Notes: generated by a model not told the origin, from the sequence alone. DNA of 64,000 nucleotides from Variovorax sp. OK212 (GCF_900112425.1 NZ_FOLP01000003.1:248001-312000); one strand, 5' to 3'; shown: positions 1 to 10,063, numbered from the stretch's first letter. Numbers and translations: made by a program.

Positions 1-1265
1 AGCTCGCGCGCCATGCGCACCATGTGTTCGAGCGGGTTGTCCTGCGGGCGCAGCACGTCGAGTTCCTGCTGCGCGAAGTAGCCGATGTTCAGGCCCTTGC
101 CCTCGGTGACTTCGCCTGCCAGCGCGCCCATTTCGCGCGCAATGGTCTTCACCAGCGTCGACTTGCCCTGGCCGTTGGCGCCCAGGATGCCGATGCGCTG
201 GCCCGCCAGCACCGAGCGGCTCACGCCGCGCAGGATGGTCTTGGGCGCCGCGTCTTCGCTCTCGCCCGACGCCTGGTAGCCGAAGCTCGCGTTGCTGATC
301 GACAGCATCGGGTTGGGGATGTTGCCCGGTTCCTTGAACTCGAAGGTGAAGTCGGCCTCCGCCAGCAGCGGCGCCACCTTCTCCATGCGCTCCAGCGCCT
401 TCACGCGGCTTTGCGCCTGCTTGGCCTTGCTGGCCTTGGCCTTGAAGCGGTCGATGAACTTCTGCAGGTGGGCGATCTTGTCCTGCTGCTTGCTGAAGGC
501 CACCTGCTGCTGCTCCATCTGCAGCGCGCGCATGTCCTCGAACTTGCTGTAGTTGCCGCCGTAGCGCGTGAGCTGGGCGTTGGCGATGTGCAGGGTCACG
601 TCGGTCACGGCATCGAGAAACTCGCGGTCGTGGCTGATGACGATCATGGTGCCTTCGTACTTCTGCAGCCAGGCTTCGAGCCACACCAGCGCGTCCAGGT
701 CCAAGTGGTTGGTGGGTTCGTCGAGCAGCAGCAGGTCGCTCGGGCACATCAGGGCGCGGGCCAGTTGCAGGCGCATGCGCCAGCCGCCGGAGAAGCTGTT
801 CACGGGCTCGTCGAGCTCGTGCGACTTGAAGCCCAGGCCCAGGATGAGCGCCTGTGCGCGGGGCACCGCGTCGTGCTCGCCGGCATCGGCCAGGTCGGTG
901 TAGGCGTGGGCCAGTTCCATGCCGATGTCGGCGTCTTCCGGGTTGGCTTCGTAGGCGGTCTCGATGGCCGCCAGCGTGGCGCGCAGCTCGGTCAGGCGGG
1001 TGTCGCCGCCCACCACGAAATCGGTGGCCGAGTCGTCGGTTTCGGGCATGTCCTGCGCCACCTGCGCCATGCGCCACTGCTTGGGCACATAGAAGTCGCC
1101 GCCGTCTTCGTGCAGCGAGCCATTGAAGAGCGCGAACAGCGAGGACTTGCCGGCGCCGTTGCGCCCCACGAGGCCGACCTTTTCGCCGGGGTTGAGGTTG
1201 ACGGTGGCGCCGTCGAGGAGTTTCTTGGCACTGCGGCGAAGAATGACGTTTTTGAGAGTGATCAT
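1..1265 (-). CDS. ABC-F family ATPase (partial, C-terminus beyond window)
   Basis: This is a soluble ABC-F protein with two ATPase domains and no membrane segments, a family that acts at the ribosome (YheS/Uup-like). The first domain shows Walker A GRNGAGKSS near residue 36, the signature SGGWRMRL near 157 and Walker B LLLLDEPTNHLD near 178. A charged linker rich in K, Q and A follows (about residues 235-280), and a second Walker A GANGQGKST lies near 361. The start is the ATG giving MITLKNVIL, and no good Shine-Dalgarno is visible. The gene runs off the left edge after about 421 codons, so the second signature and Walker B are not seen. The exact subfamily is not certain. Confidence 0.93.
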   Translation of the reverse strand, partial: MITLKNVILRRSAKKLLDGATVNLNPGEKVGLVGRNGAGKSSLFALFNGSLHEDGGDFYVPKQWRMAQVAQDMPETDDSATDFVVGGDTRLTELRATLAAIETAYEANPEDADIGMELAHAYTDLADAGEHDAVPRAQALILGLGFKSHELDEPVNSFSGGWRMRLQLARALMCPSDLLLLDEPTNHLDLDALVWLEAWLQKYEGTMIVISHDREFLDAVTDVTLHIANAQLTRYGGNYSKFEDMRALQMEQQQVAFSKQQDKIAHLQKFIDRFKAKASKAKQAQSRVKALERMEKVAPLLAEADFTFEFKEPGNIPNPMLSISNASFGYQASGESEDAAPKTILRGVSRSVLAGQRIGILGANGQGKSTLVKTIAREMGALAGEVTEGKGLNIGYFAQQELDVLRPQDNPLEHMVRMARE

Positions 1266-1403
1266 GAAAGAGGAACCGTAGGAGGGATTATCCCGCCCGG
1301 CCCTTTCGGTACGGCAAAAAGGGACAAAGAGGGGCAAAGGCGCGGGGATATCGCCTGGAAACCGGGGATCGCAGCCATTGGCTGCGCGAAAGCGGCGGAA
1401 GAA

Positions 1404-1442
1404 GGCTTGGGGGCTTGGGGGCTTGGGGGCTTGGGGGCTTGG
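1404..1442 (+). repeat. Tandem 8-bp GGGGGCTT repeat, G-quadruplex-like
   Basis: Four runs of five G on the plus strand (1409-1413, 1417-1421, 1425-1429, 1433-1437) are separated by exactly CTT, and partial units lie at both ends. This fits the canonical G-quadruplex pattern of four G-tracts with short loops. It lies just downstream of the prmB stop, between prmB and the ABC-F gene. Both genes are read from the other strand, so their RNA would carry the C-rich version. Confidence 0.8.
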
Positions 1443-1452
1443 ACCGGCGCCG

Positions 1453-2343
1453 CTAACGCGCGCTGGCGCCGGCCACCAACTCGGCCAGGGCGCTGCGGGT
1501 CACAAGCAAGACCTGGTCCTCGCCCGCCGAGGTTTCGAGCCAGACCACCTCGAGCTGCGGAAACGCCGCCTCGAAATAGTCGCGCTCGTTGCCGATTTCC
1601 AGCACCAGCACGGCGCGTTCGCTCATGCGCGCTGGCGCGTCGGCGAACAGCCGGCGCACGAAGTCCATGCCGTCGGTGCCGCCGGCCAGCGCCAGTTCGG
1701 GCTCGGCGCGGTATTCGGCGGGCAGGGCGGCCATGCTCTCGCTGTTCACGTAAGGCGGGTTGCACAGCACCAGGTCGTAGGGGCCGGGCACGTTGTTCAG
1801 GCCGTCCGATTCGATCAGCGTGACGCGCGCGTCCAGCTCATGGCGCGTGACGTTGATGGCCGCCACCTCGAGCGCTTCGACCGACAGGTCGGCCGCGTCC
1901 ACCGTCACGTCGGGGTAGGTGAGCGCCGCCAGCACCGCGAGGCTGCCGTTGCCGGTGCACAGGTCCAGCACGCGCTGCGTGTGTTCGCCCAGCCAGTAGT
2001 CGATGCTGCCGTCGGCAATCAGCTCGGCGATGAAGCTGCGCGGCACGATGGCGCGCTCGTCCACGTAGAACGCAACGCCCTGCAGCCAGGCCTCCTTGGT
2101 GAGGTAGGCCGCGGGCTTGCGCGTGGCGATGCGCTCGTCGACGAGCGCGGCCACCTTGGCGGCGTCGGCGGGCGCCACGGCCGTGTCGGCCACGGCGTCG
2201 ATGTCGTCCAGCGGCAGCTTCAGGCGCCACAGCACCAGCCAGGCGGCTTCGTCGAAGGCGTTGGCCGTGCCATGGCCGAAGGCCACGCCGGCGTCTTCGA
2301 GCCGCTTGGCGCCGGCCTCGATGAGTTCGATGACGGTGCTCAT
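1453..2343 (-). CDS. prmB: Ribosomal protein uL3 glutamine methyltransferase PrmB
   Basis: PrmB uses S-adenosylmethionine to N5-methylate a glutamine of ribosomal protein L3. The 296-aa protein has an N-terminal helical domain and then a Rossmann methyltransferase fold. The SAM loop [13 protein letters not shown] lies near the middle, followed by the catalytic NPPYVNSE motif typical of glutamine methyltransferases (PrmA/PrmC/PrmB). The ATG overlaps the dapE stop in an ATGA, so the two are translationally coupled. PrmC is the main alternative, but the N-terminal sequence and the position next to dapE favour PrmB. Confidence 0.93.
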   Translation of the reverse strand: MSTVIELIEAGAKRLEDAGVAFGHGTANAFDEAAWLVLWRLKLPLDDIDAVADTAVAPADAAKVAALVDERIATRKPAAYLTKEAWLQGVAFYVDERAIVPRSFIAELIADGSIDYWLGEHTQRVLDLCTGNGSLAVLAALTYPDVTVDAADLSVEALEVAAINVTRHELDARVTLIESDGLNNVPGPYDLVLCNPPYVNSESMAALPAEYRAEPELALAGGTDGMDFVRRLFADAPARMSERAVLVLEIGNERDYFEAAFPQLEVVWLETSAGEDQVLLVTRSALAELVAGASAR

Positions 2344-3515
2344 GCGGCGAGCGCAGCGTTCAACTGCTTGAGGGTGCGCACGTAGATGTTCTTCAGCGTC
2401 TCGATCTCGGCCACGTCGATGTGCTCGTCGATCTTGTGGATGCTGGCGTTCACCGGGCCGAGCTCGACCACCTGCTTGCAGATCTTGGCGATGAAGCGCG
2501 CGTCGCTGGTGCCGCCGCTGGTCGACAGCTCGGTCTCGATGCCGGTCTCCTCGCGGATCGCGCCCTGCACGGCCGTGACCAGCTCGCCCGGCGTCGTAAG
2601 GAAGGGCAGGCCGCCGATGGTCCAGGCCAGCGTGTACTCGACCTGGTGCGCGTCGAGCACGGCATGCACGCGCTGCTGCAGCGACTCGGGCGCCGATTCG
2701 GTCGAGAAGCGGAAGTTGAAGTCGATCACCGCACTGCCCGGGATCACGTTGCTCGCGCCGGTGCCCGAGTGGAAATTGCTGATCTGCCAGCTGGTCGGCT
2801 GGAAGTAGGCGTTGCCCGCGTCCCAGCCGCCGGCGGTGTTCAGCGCCACCAGTTCGGCCAGCGCGGGCGCCACCGAATGCACCGGGTTCTTCGCCAGGTG
2901 CGGGTAGGCGATGTGGCCCTGCACGCCCTTGACCGTGAGCTTGCCGCTCATGGTGCCGCGGCGGCCGTTCTTGATCATGTCGCCGCAGCGCTCCACCGCG
3001 GTGGGCTCGCCGACGATGCAGTAGTCGACCACCTCGCCGCGCGCGGCCAGCGCGTTGCACACGATGACGGTGCCGTCGACGCCGGGGCCTTCCTCGTCGC
3101 TGGTGAGCAGCAGCGCCAGCGTGAGCTGCGGGTCGGGCTCGGCCTGCAAAAATTCTTCGATCGACACGACGAACGCCGCCACCGAGGTCTTCATGTCGCA
3201 GGCGCCGCGGCCGTAGAGCTTGCCGTCGCGGTGCGTGGGGGTGAAGGGGTGGCTGGTCCACTGCTCGACGGGGCCGGTGGGCACCACGTCGGTGTGGCCG
3301 GCGAACACCAGCGTCTTGCTGCGCTTGGCATTCACCGGGCGGCGCACCGCCCACAGGTTGGTCACGCGAAAGTCGGCCGGGCCGCTCTCGATGGTTTCCA
3401 GCGTGAAGCCCAGTTGCGCCAGACGCTCGCCGAGGATCTGCTGGCAGCCCGCGTCGTCAGGCGTGACGGAAGGGCGCGAGATGAGTTGTTCGGCGAGCTG
3501 GAGCGTACGGGACAT
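2340..3515 (-). CDS. dapE: Succinyl-diaminopimelate desuccinylase DapE
   Basis: DapE hydrolyses N-succinyl-LL-diaminopimelate to LL-diaminopimelate and succinate, in lysine and peptidoglycan synthesis. The 391-aa M20-family metallopeptidase shows the metal-site segments [17 protein letters not shown] and [12 protein letters not shown], and the dimerisation/lid domain with [16 protein letters not shown]. The ATG at 3515 gives [11 protein letters not shown] and fits family length. A TTG at 3542 would add nine residues but reads through a terminator hairpin. The start sits only two bases after that terminator's T-run, so no Shine-Dalgarno is possible there. It overlaps prmB and belongs with dapD and dapC upstream. 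Confidence 0.95.
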   Translation of the reverse strand: MSRTLQLAEQLISRPSVTPDDAGCQQILGERLAQLGFTLETIESGPADFRVTNLWAVRRPVNAKRSKTLVFAGHTDVVPTGPVEQWTSHPFTPTHRDGKLYGRGACDMKTSVAAFVVSIEEFLQAEPDPQLTLALLLTSDEEGPGVDGTVIVCNALAARGEVVDYCIVGEPTAVERCGDMIKNGRRGTMSGKLTVKGVQGHIAYPHLAKNPVHSVAPALAELVALNTAGGWDAGNAYFQPTSWQISNFHSGTGASNVIPGSAVIDFNFRFSTESAPESLQQRVHAVLDAHQVEYTLAWTIGGLPFLTTPGELVTAVQGAIREETGIETELSTSGGTSDARFIAKICKQVVELGPVNASIHKIDEHIDVAEIETLKNIYVRTLKQLNAALAA

Positions 3516-3517
3516 CG

Positions 3518-3540
3518 AAAAAAGGCCGGCTGGGGCCGGC
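3518..3540 (-). terminator. Intrinsic terminator after pilU, abutting the dapE start
   Basis: Read on the minus strand, GCCGGC, loop CCCA, GCCGGC is followed by C and six T. The T-run ends two bases before the dapE ATG. It is well placed to end the pilU transcript, but it also occupies the whole dapE ribosome-binding region. Confidence 0.8.
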
Positions 3541-3554
3541 AATGAGAGCTGGGG

Positions 3555-4703
3555 TCAGAACTTCACGTCGAGCGTGATGTCGGTGAAGGTGGGTTCGTCG
3601 AACTGGTCCGTCAGCTGACGGTCGTCGACCTGCTGCTTGGGCGCCGCGCGGTTCTGCAGGCGCCACATCAGGTTGGTGGGAGAGTCGGCTTGCGCCAGGC
3701 CTTCCTCGCGGCTCACGCGCTCCTCGGTGACGAGGCGGGCAATGTCTTCCTCGAAGGTCTGCGAGCCTTCGGCCATCGACTTTTCCATGGCCTCCTTGAC
3801 GCCGGAGAAGTCGCCCTTCTCGATCAGCTCGGCCACCAGCGCGGTGTTGAGCATGACTTCGAGCGCCGGCACGCGCGAGCCGACCGGCGTGCGCAGCAGG
3901 CGCTGCGACACGATGGCGCGCAGCGCGCCGCCCAGGTCGCCCAACAGCGTGGGACGCACCTCGACGGGGTAGAAGCTCAGGATGCGGTTCAGCGCGCGGT
4001 AGCTGTTGTTGGCGTGCAGCGTGGCCACGCACAGGTGGCCCGACTGCGCGTACGCGATGGCGGCGGACATGGTGTCGCGGTCGCGGATTTCGCCGATCTG
4101 GATCACGTCGGGCGCCTGGCGCAGCGCGTTCTTCAGCGCCGTCTGCAGCGAGACGGTGTCGCTGCCCACGTCGCGCTGGTTCACCACCGACTTCTTGTTG
4201 GTGTAGGTGAACTCGATCGGTTCCTCGACGGTGAGGATGTGGCCGCTGGCGTGCTCGTTGCGGTAGTCGATCATCGAGGCCAGCGTGGTGGTCTTGCCGG
4301 CGCCGGTGGCGCCCACCATCAGGATCAGCCCGCGCTTTTCCATGATGAGCGTCTTCAGGATGTCGGGCAGGTTCAGCTCCGCGAAGCTCGGGATGGTGGA
4401 GGCGATGTGCCGCACCACCACCGCGTAGCTGCCGCGCTGGCGCATGGCGCTCACACGGTAGTTGCCGGCGCCTTCGAGGGCGACGGCCATGTTCAGTTCG
4501 CCCGTGCTTTCCAGTTCCTGGATGCGCTCGGCGGGCACCACTTCGGACAGCAGCGCCAGCGGCGCCGAGGCGGGCAGCACCTGCGCGTTGATGGGCACGC
4601 AGTTGCCGTTGATGCGGATCAGCACCGGGGAGTGCGCAGAGAGGTAGATGTCGGAGGCCTTGCGCTCGGCCATCAAACGAAGAATTCGCTCCATCATGTT
4701 CAT
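3555..4703 (-). CDS. pilU: PilT/PilU-type type IV pilus retraction ATPase
   Basis: This cytoplasmic hexameric ATPase powers retraction of type IV pili (twitching motility). The 382-aa protein has a PAS-like N-terminal domain, Walker A GATGAGKTTT at residues 131-140, an Asp box with TVEEPIEF, Walker B IQIGEIRD and the His box ATLHANN. The C-terminal tail beyond residue 340 ends in FTDITLDVKF and is longer than in PilT (about 345 aa), which favours PilU. It stands without pilT here, inserted between dapD and dapE on the same strand. Confidence 0.9.
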   Translation of the reverse strand: MNMMERILRLMAERKASDIYLSAHSPVLIRINGNCVPINAQVLPASAPLALLSEVVPAERIQELESTGELNMAVALEGAGNYRVSAMRQRGSYAVVVRHIASTIPSFAELNLPDILKTLIMEKRGLILMVGATGAGKTTTLASMIDYRNEHASGHILTVEEPIEFTYTNKKSVVNQRDVGSDTVSLQTALKNALRQAPDVIQIGEIRDRDTMSAAIAYAQSGHLCVATLHANNSYRALNRILSFYPVEVRPTLLGDLGGALRAIVSQRLLRTPVGSRVPALEVMLNTALVAELIEKGDFSGVKEAMEKSMAEGSQTFEEDIARLVTEERVSREEGLAQADSPTNLMWRLQNRAAPKQQVDDRQLTDQFDEPTFTDITLDVKF

Positions 4704-4749
4704 CTGACTCTCTCCTCGGGTGCTGTTGTTTTCTTCAAGGGAACAGGCA

Positions 4750-4767
4750 CGGTCCCGCGAGGGACCG
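4750..4767. other. Hairpin between dapD and pilU
   Basis: A perfect 7-bp inverted repeat, CGGTCCC and GGGACCG, has a 4-base loop and lies in the 70-bp gap upstream of pilU and downstream of the dapD stop. No T-run follows it, so it may be a processing or pausing hairpin and not a classical terminator. Confidence 0.5.
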
Positions 4768-4773
4768 GCGGGA

Positions 4774-5598
<825 letters not shown>

Positions 5599-5686
5599 GG
5601 AGAAAGTCTCGGGTGAAAAATGGGTGCGCTCGGCTGCGGGCGCGGCGGGTTCACGGCACGGCGGCCGCAAGGGGTCCAATGGGTCG

Positions 5687-6895
5687 TTACCGGCCGTCCT
5701 TGACGAAGCGGACGATGCGCTCGGCGGCCTCCACGCACTCGGCCGTCTCGGCCACCAGCGCCATGCGGATGCGGCCCCGGCCGGGGTTGGCGCTGTGGGA
5801 GGTGTCGCGCGCCAGATAGCTGCCCGGCAGGACCGTGACATTGTATTGAGCGTAGAGCGCGCGGGCGAAGGCTTCGTCGTCGCCAGCCCACACTTCGGGC
5901 ACGCCGGCCCAGAGGTAGAAACTGGCGTCGGGCAGGCGCACGTCGAGCACCGGTTCGAGCAGCGGCGTGACGGCCGCGAACTTGGCGCGGTACATGGCGC
6001 GGTTCTCGACCACGTGGGCCTCGTCGCCCCAGGCCGCGATGCTGGCCGCGCCCACGGTGCCGCTCATGGCGCTGCCGTGGTAGGTGCGGTAGAGCAGAAA
6101 CTTCTTGATGATGGCCGCGTCGCCCGCCACGAAGCCGCTGCGCAGGCCGGGCACGTTGCTGCGCTTGGACAGCGAGGTCAGCGCGATCAGGTTCCTGAAG
6201 TCGGGCCGGCCGAGCTTCACCGAGGCCTCCAGGCCGCTGAGCGGGGGCTCTTCGCGGAAGTAGATCTCGCTGTAGCACTCGTCGGCCGCGATCACGAAGC
6301 CGTGGCGGTCCGACAGCGCGAACAGCTTGCGCCACTCGTCCAGCGACATGACGGCGCCCGTCGGGTTGCCCGGCGAGCACACGAACACCAGCTGCGTGCG
6401 GGCCCACACGGCCTCGGGCACGCTGTCCCAGTCGACCGCGAAGTTGCGCGCGGGCACGCTGGGCACGTAGTACGGCTCGGCGCCCGAGAGCAGGGCGGCA
6501 CCCTCGTAGATTTGATAGAACGGGTTGGGCGAGATCACCACCGGCGGCGGCGACACGGTCGGGTCGATCACGGTTTGCGCCAGCGAGAACAGCGCCTCGC
6601 GCGAGCCGTTGACCGGCAGCACCTGCGTGGCCGGGTCGAGCGCGAGGCTGTAGCGGGTCTGCAGCCAGTCGGTGAAGGCAGTGCGCAGTTTCAGGTCGCC
6701 GGCGGTGGCCGGATAGGCGGCCAGCGCGCCGAGGCTGGCGCTCAGGGCTTCCTTGATGAACGCGGGCGTCGCGTGCTTGGGTTCGCCGATGCCCAGGCTG
6801 ATGGCGGGGAACTCTGGGTTGGGCGTGACGCCCGCGAACAGTTGCTTCAGCCGCTCGAAGGGATAGGGCTGCAACCTGGAAAGCAAGGGATTCAT
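5687..6895 (-). CDS. dapC: Succinyldiaminopimelate transaminase DapC
   Basis: DapC is a PLP-dependent class I/II aminotransferase that makes N-succinyl-LL-diaminopimelate with glutamate as donor, the step between DapD and DapE. The 402-aa protein shows the substrate segment [20 protein letters not shown], the PLP-contact [10 protein letters not shown] and the Schiff-base lysine in [17 protein letters not shown]. The start [16 protein letters not shown] is the usual N-terminus for betaproteobacterial DapC. It is the first gene of the dap group on this strand, with an 88-bp gap to dapD. Confidence 0.95.
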   Translation of the reverse strand: MNPLLSRLQPYPFERLKQLFAGVTPNPEFPAISLGIGEPKHATPAFIKEALSASLGALAAYPATAGDLKLRTAFTDWLQTRYSLALDPATQVLPVNGSREALFSLAQTVIDPTVSPPPVVISPNPFYQIYEGAALLSGAEPYYVPSVPARNFAVDWDSVPEAVWARTQLVFVCSPGNPTGAVMSLDEWRKLFALSDRHGFVIAADECYSEIYFREEPPLSGLEASVKLGRPDFRNLIALTSLSKRSNVPGLRSGFVAGDAAIIKKFLLYRTYHGSAMSGTVGAASIAAWGDEAHVVENRAMYRAKFAAVTPLLEPVLDVRLPDASFYLWAGVPEVWAGDDEAFARALYAQYNVTVLPGSYLARDTSHSANPGRGRIRMALVAETAECVEAAERIVRFVKDGR

Positions 6896-6942
6896 GCCCG
6901 GGATTATCGGCGACGGGGTGGCCGCCCCGTGACGCCGGGGAC

Positions 6943-7851
6943 TCATGACGCTTGCGCCAGCGTGTCGATGGTCCGGTCGACCAGCGCCCGCAGCCGCGCA
7001 AGGCGCCGCAGGTCGCGGTGATAGCCCAGCCACACGTCGCGTCCCGGGGGCGGTTCGCCGAGGTCCACGCGCTCGATGCCGGGCGTCTGCTCGCCCAGCG
7101 CCAGGGGCAGCACGGCCAGGCCGATGCCGGCGGCGCACAGCCGGGCCTGCGCCTCGCGGTTGTTGCTGCCGAAGGCGGTTCGGGCGTTCGGCAGCATGCG
7201 CCGCAGCCATACCGCATCGGGAAAGTCGCGGTAGGCGCTGTCGAGCGTGACCAGCGCGCTGCCTTCGCCGTCGCCGGCGGCGGGATGCGGCTGGCCTGCC
7301 GCGGTGTAGAGCGCGTAGTCCAGGTGCATCAGCTTGCGCTGGATGATGTACGGCTCGTCGAAAGGCTGGATGCGGAACACCAGGTCGGCCTCGCGGCGCG
7401 CCAGGTTCAGCAGGCGCGCGTCGGTCAGCAGCTCGATGCCGACGCCAGGATGCTCCCGCAGGAAGCCCGCCAGCACTGGCGACAGCACGTACACGCCGAA
7501 CCAGTCGGAGGACGACACGCGCAGCGCGCCTTCGAGCTGCTGTTCGCTGCCCGCGAGTTCGCGCTGGAAGGCGAGCGCCTGTTCCTCCATGCGCTCGGCG
7601 TGGCCGAGCACCGATTCGCCCTCGGCCGTGAGCACGAAGCCCTCGCTGGTGCGCTGGAACAGCGTGAGCGACAGGGCGACCTCGAGCGCCTTCAGGCGCC
7701 GGCCCATGGTCGGCTGCGACAGGCCGGTCTGGCGCGCGGCGCCCATCAGCGTGCCGCTGCGGGCGATGGCGAGGAACACCCGCACGTCGCTCCATTCCAT
7801 CGGCGCGGCTGGAGAGGCCGGTGCGGCCGGTGCTCGGATTTCGTCATTCAT
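6943..7851 (-). CDS. LysR-family transcriptional regulator
   Basis: The 302-aa protein has an N-terminal winged helix-turn-helix (SGTLMGAARQTGLSQPTMGRRLKALE, about residues 33-58) and a periplasmic-binding-like effector domain. It is divergent from the MDR oxidoreductase at 7947, the usual arrangement for a LysR protein and its target, so it probably controls that gene; the ligand is unknown. The ATG at 7851 gives MNDEIRAP. No Shine-Dalgarno precedes it, and the start lies inside a perfect inverted repeat (7844-7861). Confidence 0.92.
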   Translation of the reverse strand: MNDEIRAPAAPASPAAPMEWSDVRVFLAIARSGTLMGAARQTGLSQPTMGRRLKALEVALSLTLFQRTSEGFVLTAEGESVLGHAERMEEQALAFQRELAGSEQQLEGALRVSSSDWFGVYVLSPVLAGFLREHPGVGIELLTDARLLNLARREADLVFRIQPFDEPYIIQRKLMHLDYALYTAAGQPHPAAGDGEGSALVTLDSAYRDFPDAVWLRRMLPNARTAFGSNNREAQARLCAAGIGLAVLPLALGEQTPGIERVDLGEPPPGRDVWLGYHRDLRRLARLRALVDRTIDTLAQAS

Positions 7852-7861
7852 TTTTGAATGA
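7844..7861. promoter_or_regulatory. Perfect inverted repeat over the lysR start codon
   Basis: TCATTCA and TGAATGA are separated by TTTT. The lysR ATG (7851-7849) begins in the loop. In the lysR mRNA this would form a hairpin holding the start codon. On DNA it could be a site for autorepression. Confidence 0.5.
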
Positions 7862-7866
7862 TACGG

Positions 7867-7892
7867 CTGCAATTCTGTCAATTTACTTGCAG
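7867..7892. promoter_or_regulatory. Candidate LysR operator
   Basis: The inverted repeat CTGCAA-N14-TTGCAG lies in the 95-bp gap between the divergent lysR and MDR genes. Its size and place fit a LysR-type recognition site. This is inferred from symmetry only. Confidence 0.45.
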
Positions 7893-7946
7893 TTGTGTAG
7901 ATCGAACAATCGACCCATCGATCCAACCCAAGCAAGGAATTTCGCC

Positions 7947-8963
7947 ATGACCACGATGACAACGCCTTCTCCGACCATGCGCGCCGCCGTTCTCGACGCC
8001 GCCGCCCAGCCCTTTCGCATCGCCCGGCTCGACCGTCCCGTGCCGGCCCGGGGCCAGGTGCTGGTGCGCATCCACGCCAGCGGCGTGAACCCGCTGGACA
8101 CCAAGATCCGCGCCGGCCAGGCGGCCCACGCGCAACAGCCGCTGCCCTCGGTGCTGGGCATGGACCTGGCGGGCGTGGTCGAGGCGGTCGGCCCCGGCGT
8201 GAGCCGGTTCAAGCGCGGCGACGAGGTCTACGGCATGGCCGGCGGCATCGGCGGGCTGCAGGGCACGCTCGCCGAGTACGCGGCGGTGGACGCCGACCTG
8301 CTCGCGCTGAAGCCGCACAACCTCGGCATGCGCGAGGCGGCGGGCCTGCCGCTGGTGTTCATCACGGCATGGGAAGGCCTGGTCGACCGCGCCCGCACGC
8401 AGGCCGGCCAGAAGGTGCTGGTGCACGGCGGCGCGGGCGGCGTCGGGCACATGGCGGTGCAGCTGGCGGTGTCGCTGGGCGCCGAGGTGTTCGCCACCGG
8501 CGGGCCCGCGCAAGCGGAAACCATTCGCCGCTTCGGTGCGACGCCCATCGACTACACGGCGACATCGGTCGACGACTACGTGGCGCGGCACACCGCAGGC
8601 GAGGGCTTCGACGTGGTCTACGACACGGTCGGCGGCGCGGTGCTCGACGCCTCGTTCTCGGCCGCGCGCCGCTACGGCGGCCATGTGGTCAGCTGCCTGG
8701 GCTGGGGCACGCACAAGCTGGCGCCGCTCTCGTTCCGCGCGGCGACCTACTCGGGCGTGTTCACGCTGCTGCCGATGATCACGGGCCGCGGGCGCGCCCA
8801 CCACGGCGAGATCCTGGAGGCGGCCACCCGCCTGGTGGAGGGCGGGCGGCTCGTGCCGCTGATGGACGCGCGCCGCTTCAGCCTGGAGGAGGCCACTTCG
8901 GCCCACGAGGCCGTTGAAGCCGGCACGGCCCGGGGCCGCGTCGTGGTCGACGTGTCGGCCTGA
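7947..8963 (+). CDS. Zinc-independent MDR (quinone oxidoreductase-like) dehydrogenase
   Basis: This 338-aa medium-chain dehydrogenase/reductase has a GroES-like N-terminal domain (VLVRIHASGVNPLDTKI) and an NAD(P)-binding Rossmann domain (VLVHGGAGGVGHMAVQLA). The cysteine-rich structural zinc loop is absent, which points to the quinone oxidoreductase branch (NADPH:quinone reductase/enone reductase), not a zinc alcohol dehydrogenase. The ATG is preceded by AAGGAA. It is probably under the divergent LysR regulator. The substrate cannot be told from sequence. Confidence 0.92.
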   Translation: MTTMTTPSPTMRAAVLDAAAQPFRIARLDRPVPARGQVLVRIHASGVNPLDTKIRAGQAAHAQQPLPSVLGMDLAGVVEAVGPGVSRFKRGDEVYGMAGGIGGLQGTLAEYAAVDADLLALKPHNLGMREAAGLPLVFITAWEGLVDRARTQAGQKVLVHGGAGGVGHMAVQLAVSLGAEVFATGGPAQAETIRRFGATPIDYTATSVDDYVARHTAGEGFDVVYDTVGGAVLDASFSAARRYGGHVVSCLGWGTHKLAPLSFRAATYSGVFTLLPMITGRGRAHHGEILEAATRLVEGGRLVPLMDARRFSLEEATSAHEAVEAGTARGRVVVDVSA

Positions 8964-8987
8964 ACACCGCGCAGGCGCCGCGCCGGT

Positions 8988-9983
8988 TCAGCACGACGGA
9001 TGGTTGAACTGGCCGATCATGTTGGCGAAGTTCTGGTTGTAGCGGTTGGCCGAGCTGACGATGCTGGAGCTGCGCATGTGCGCGGGCATGCGCGCCATCA
9101 CGCCGGTTTCGGTGCGCTTGAACACGCCGTCCTTGATGTTCTTGACCATCGAGCGCGACTGGCCGATGAACTCGTTGATGTGCAGCATGCCGCCGTCGCA
9201 GCTCCTGCCGCTCTTGGCCGATTGCTCGCTCATCTTCTGGCTCCAGCCCGCCGCCGACTCGGCCACCAGCGCCAGCGAGGCCTCGAAGGCGGCGAGCGCC
9301 TTCGGGTCGTTGGGCGATTCGAACAGCGCGTTGGCGTCGTTGTGGTTGAGCTTGCCGTGGTAGATGAGCCCGGCGCGGTAGTAGGCCGCGGTGTCCTTGG
9401 GCGCCTTTTCGAAGGCTTCCTTGGTCAGCGCCCGGTCGCGCGCGCCCAGGCCGTCGTCGAAAGCGGCTTCGGCCGTGGCGACGCCGGTGAGCGCGGCCAG
9501 GTAGTCCTTGTTCAGCTGGCGCGCCTTGTCGCCGTTGTCGGCAAGGTAGCCCTTCGAATTCGCGTAGTTGTTCAGCTCGCGGCTCAGCGGCGACAGCACC
9601 TTGAGCGCGGCGGAAAACGCCTTGGCCGGCTCGTCGATCTCGGGCAGCGGCGCGGCAATGGCCACGGCGGCGTCGAGCTTCCTGGCGGAGCGGTCGACAA
9701 AGATGTCGTTCTGGATGCGCAGGCTGGTCAGCGGCGCCTTGGCTTCGAGCAGCGGCACCTGCTGCGCGATGTACTCCGCGCGCGCCTGCTGGAACGAGGT
9801 GCGCAGGTTGTTCGACACGTCGACGTAGATGTTGTATTTCTCGACCAGCTGCTGCTCGTTGGCAGCCTGCGCGGGCTTGCCCTGCGAGGCCTGTTGCGTG
9901 TCGCCCGATTTGTTGTCGCTGCAGCCGGCAAGGAGCGCCGAGGCGGTGACAAAGGTGGCTCCCAGGATCGTCCAGTACTTCAT
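8988..9983 (-). CDS. DUF3829 (YiiG-like) lipoprotein
   Basis: The 331-aa protein has a lipoprotein signal, MKYWTILGATFVTASALLAGC, with cysteine 21 as the predicted lipidation site. A Q/A-rich spacer follows, then a long, mostly helical domain of the DUF3829/YiiG type beginning at KYNIYVDVSNNLRTSF. It should sit in the outer or inner membrane facing the periplasm. The function of the family is not known. It is preceded by a 134-bp leader with two strong hairpins after the LysE gene. Confidence 0.85.
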   Translation of the reverse strand: MKYWTILGATFVTASALLAGCSDNKSGDTQQASQGKPAQAANEQQLVEKYNIYVDVSNNLRTSFQQARAEYIAQQVPLLEAKAPLTSLRIQNDIFVDRSARKLDAAVAIAAPLPEIDEPAKAFSAALKVLSPLSRELNNYANSKGYLADNGDKARQLNKDYLAALTGVATAEAAFDDGLGARDRALTKEAFEKAPKDTAAYYRAGLIYHGKLNHNDANALFESPNDPKALAAFEASLALVAESAAGWSQKMSEQSAKSGRSCDGGMLHINEFIGQSRSMVKNIKDGVFKRTETGVMARMPAHMRSSSIVSSANRYNQNFANMIGQFNHPSC

Positions 9984-10014
9984 TCTTACTTTTCCTCCGT
10001 TAAAGAAATGCGCA

Positions 10015-10063
10015 GGCAAGCCGTACCCGGCTTGCCGAGAAATCGTCGGGGCCGCGAGGCCCC
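10015..10063 (-). other. Two tandem hairpins between the LysE gene and the lipoprotein gene
   Basis: On the minus strand, GGGGCC-TCGC-GGCCCC (10063-10048) is followed by a 9-bp stem, GGCAAGCCG-GGTA-CGGCTTGCC (10036-10015). A short T-rich stretch comes after the second. They may end the argA/LysE transcript, or structure the leader of the lipoprotein mRNA. Confidence 0.5.
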
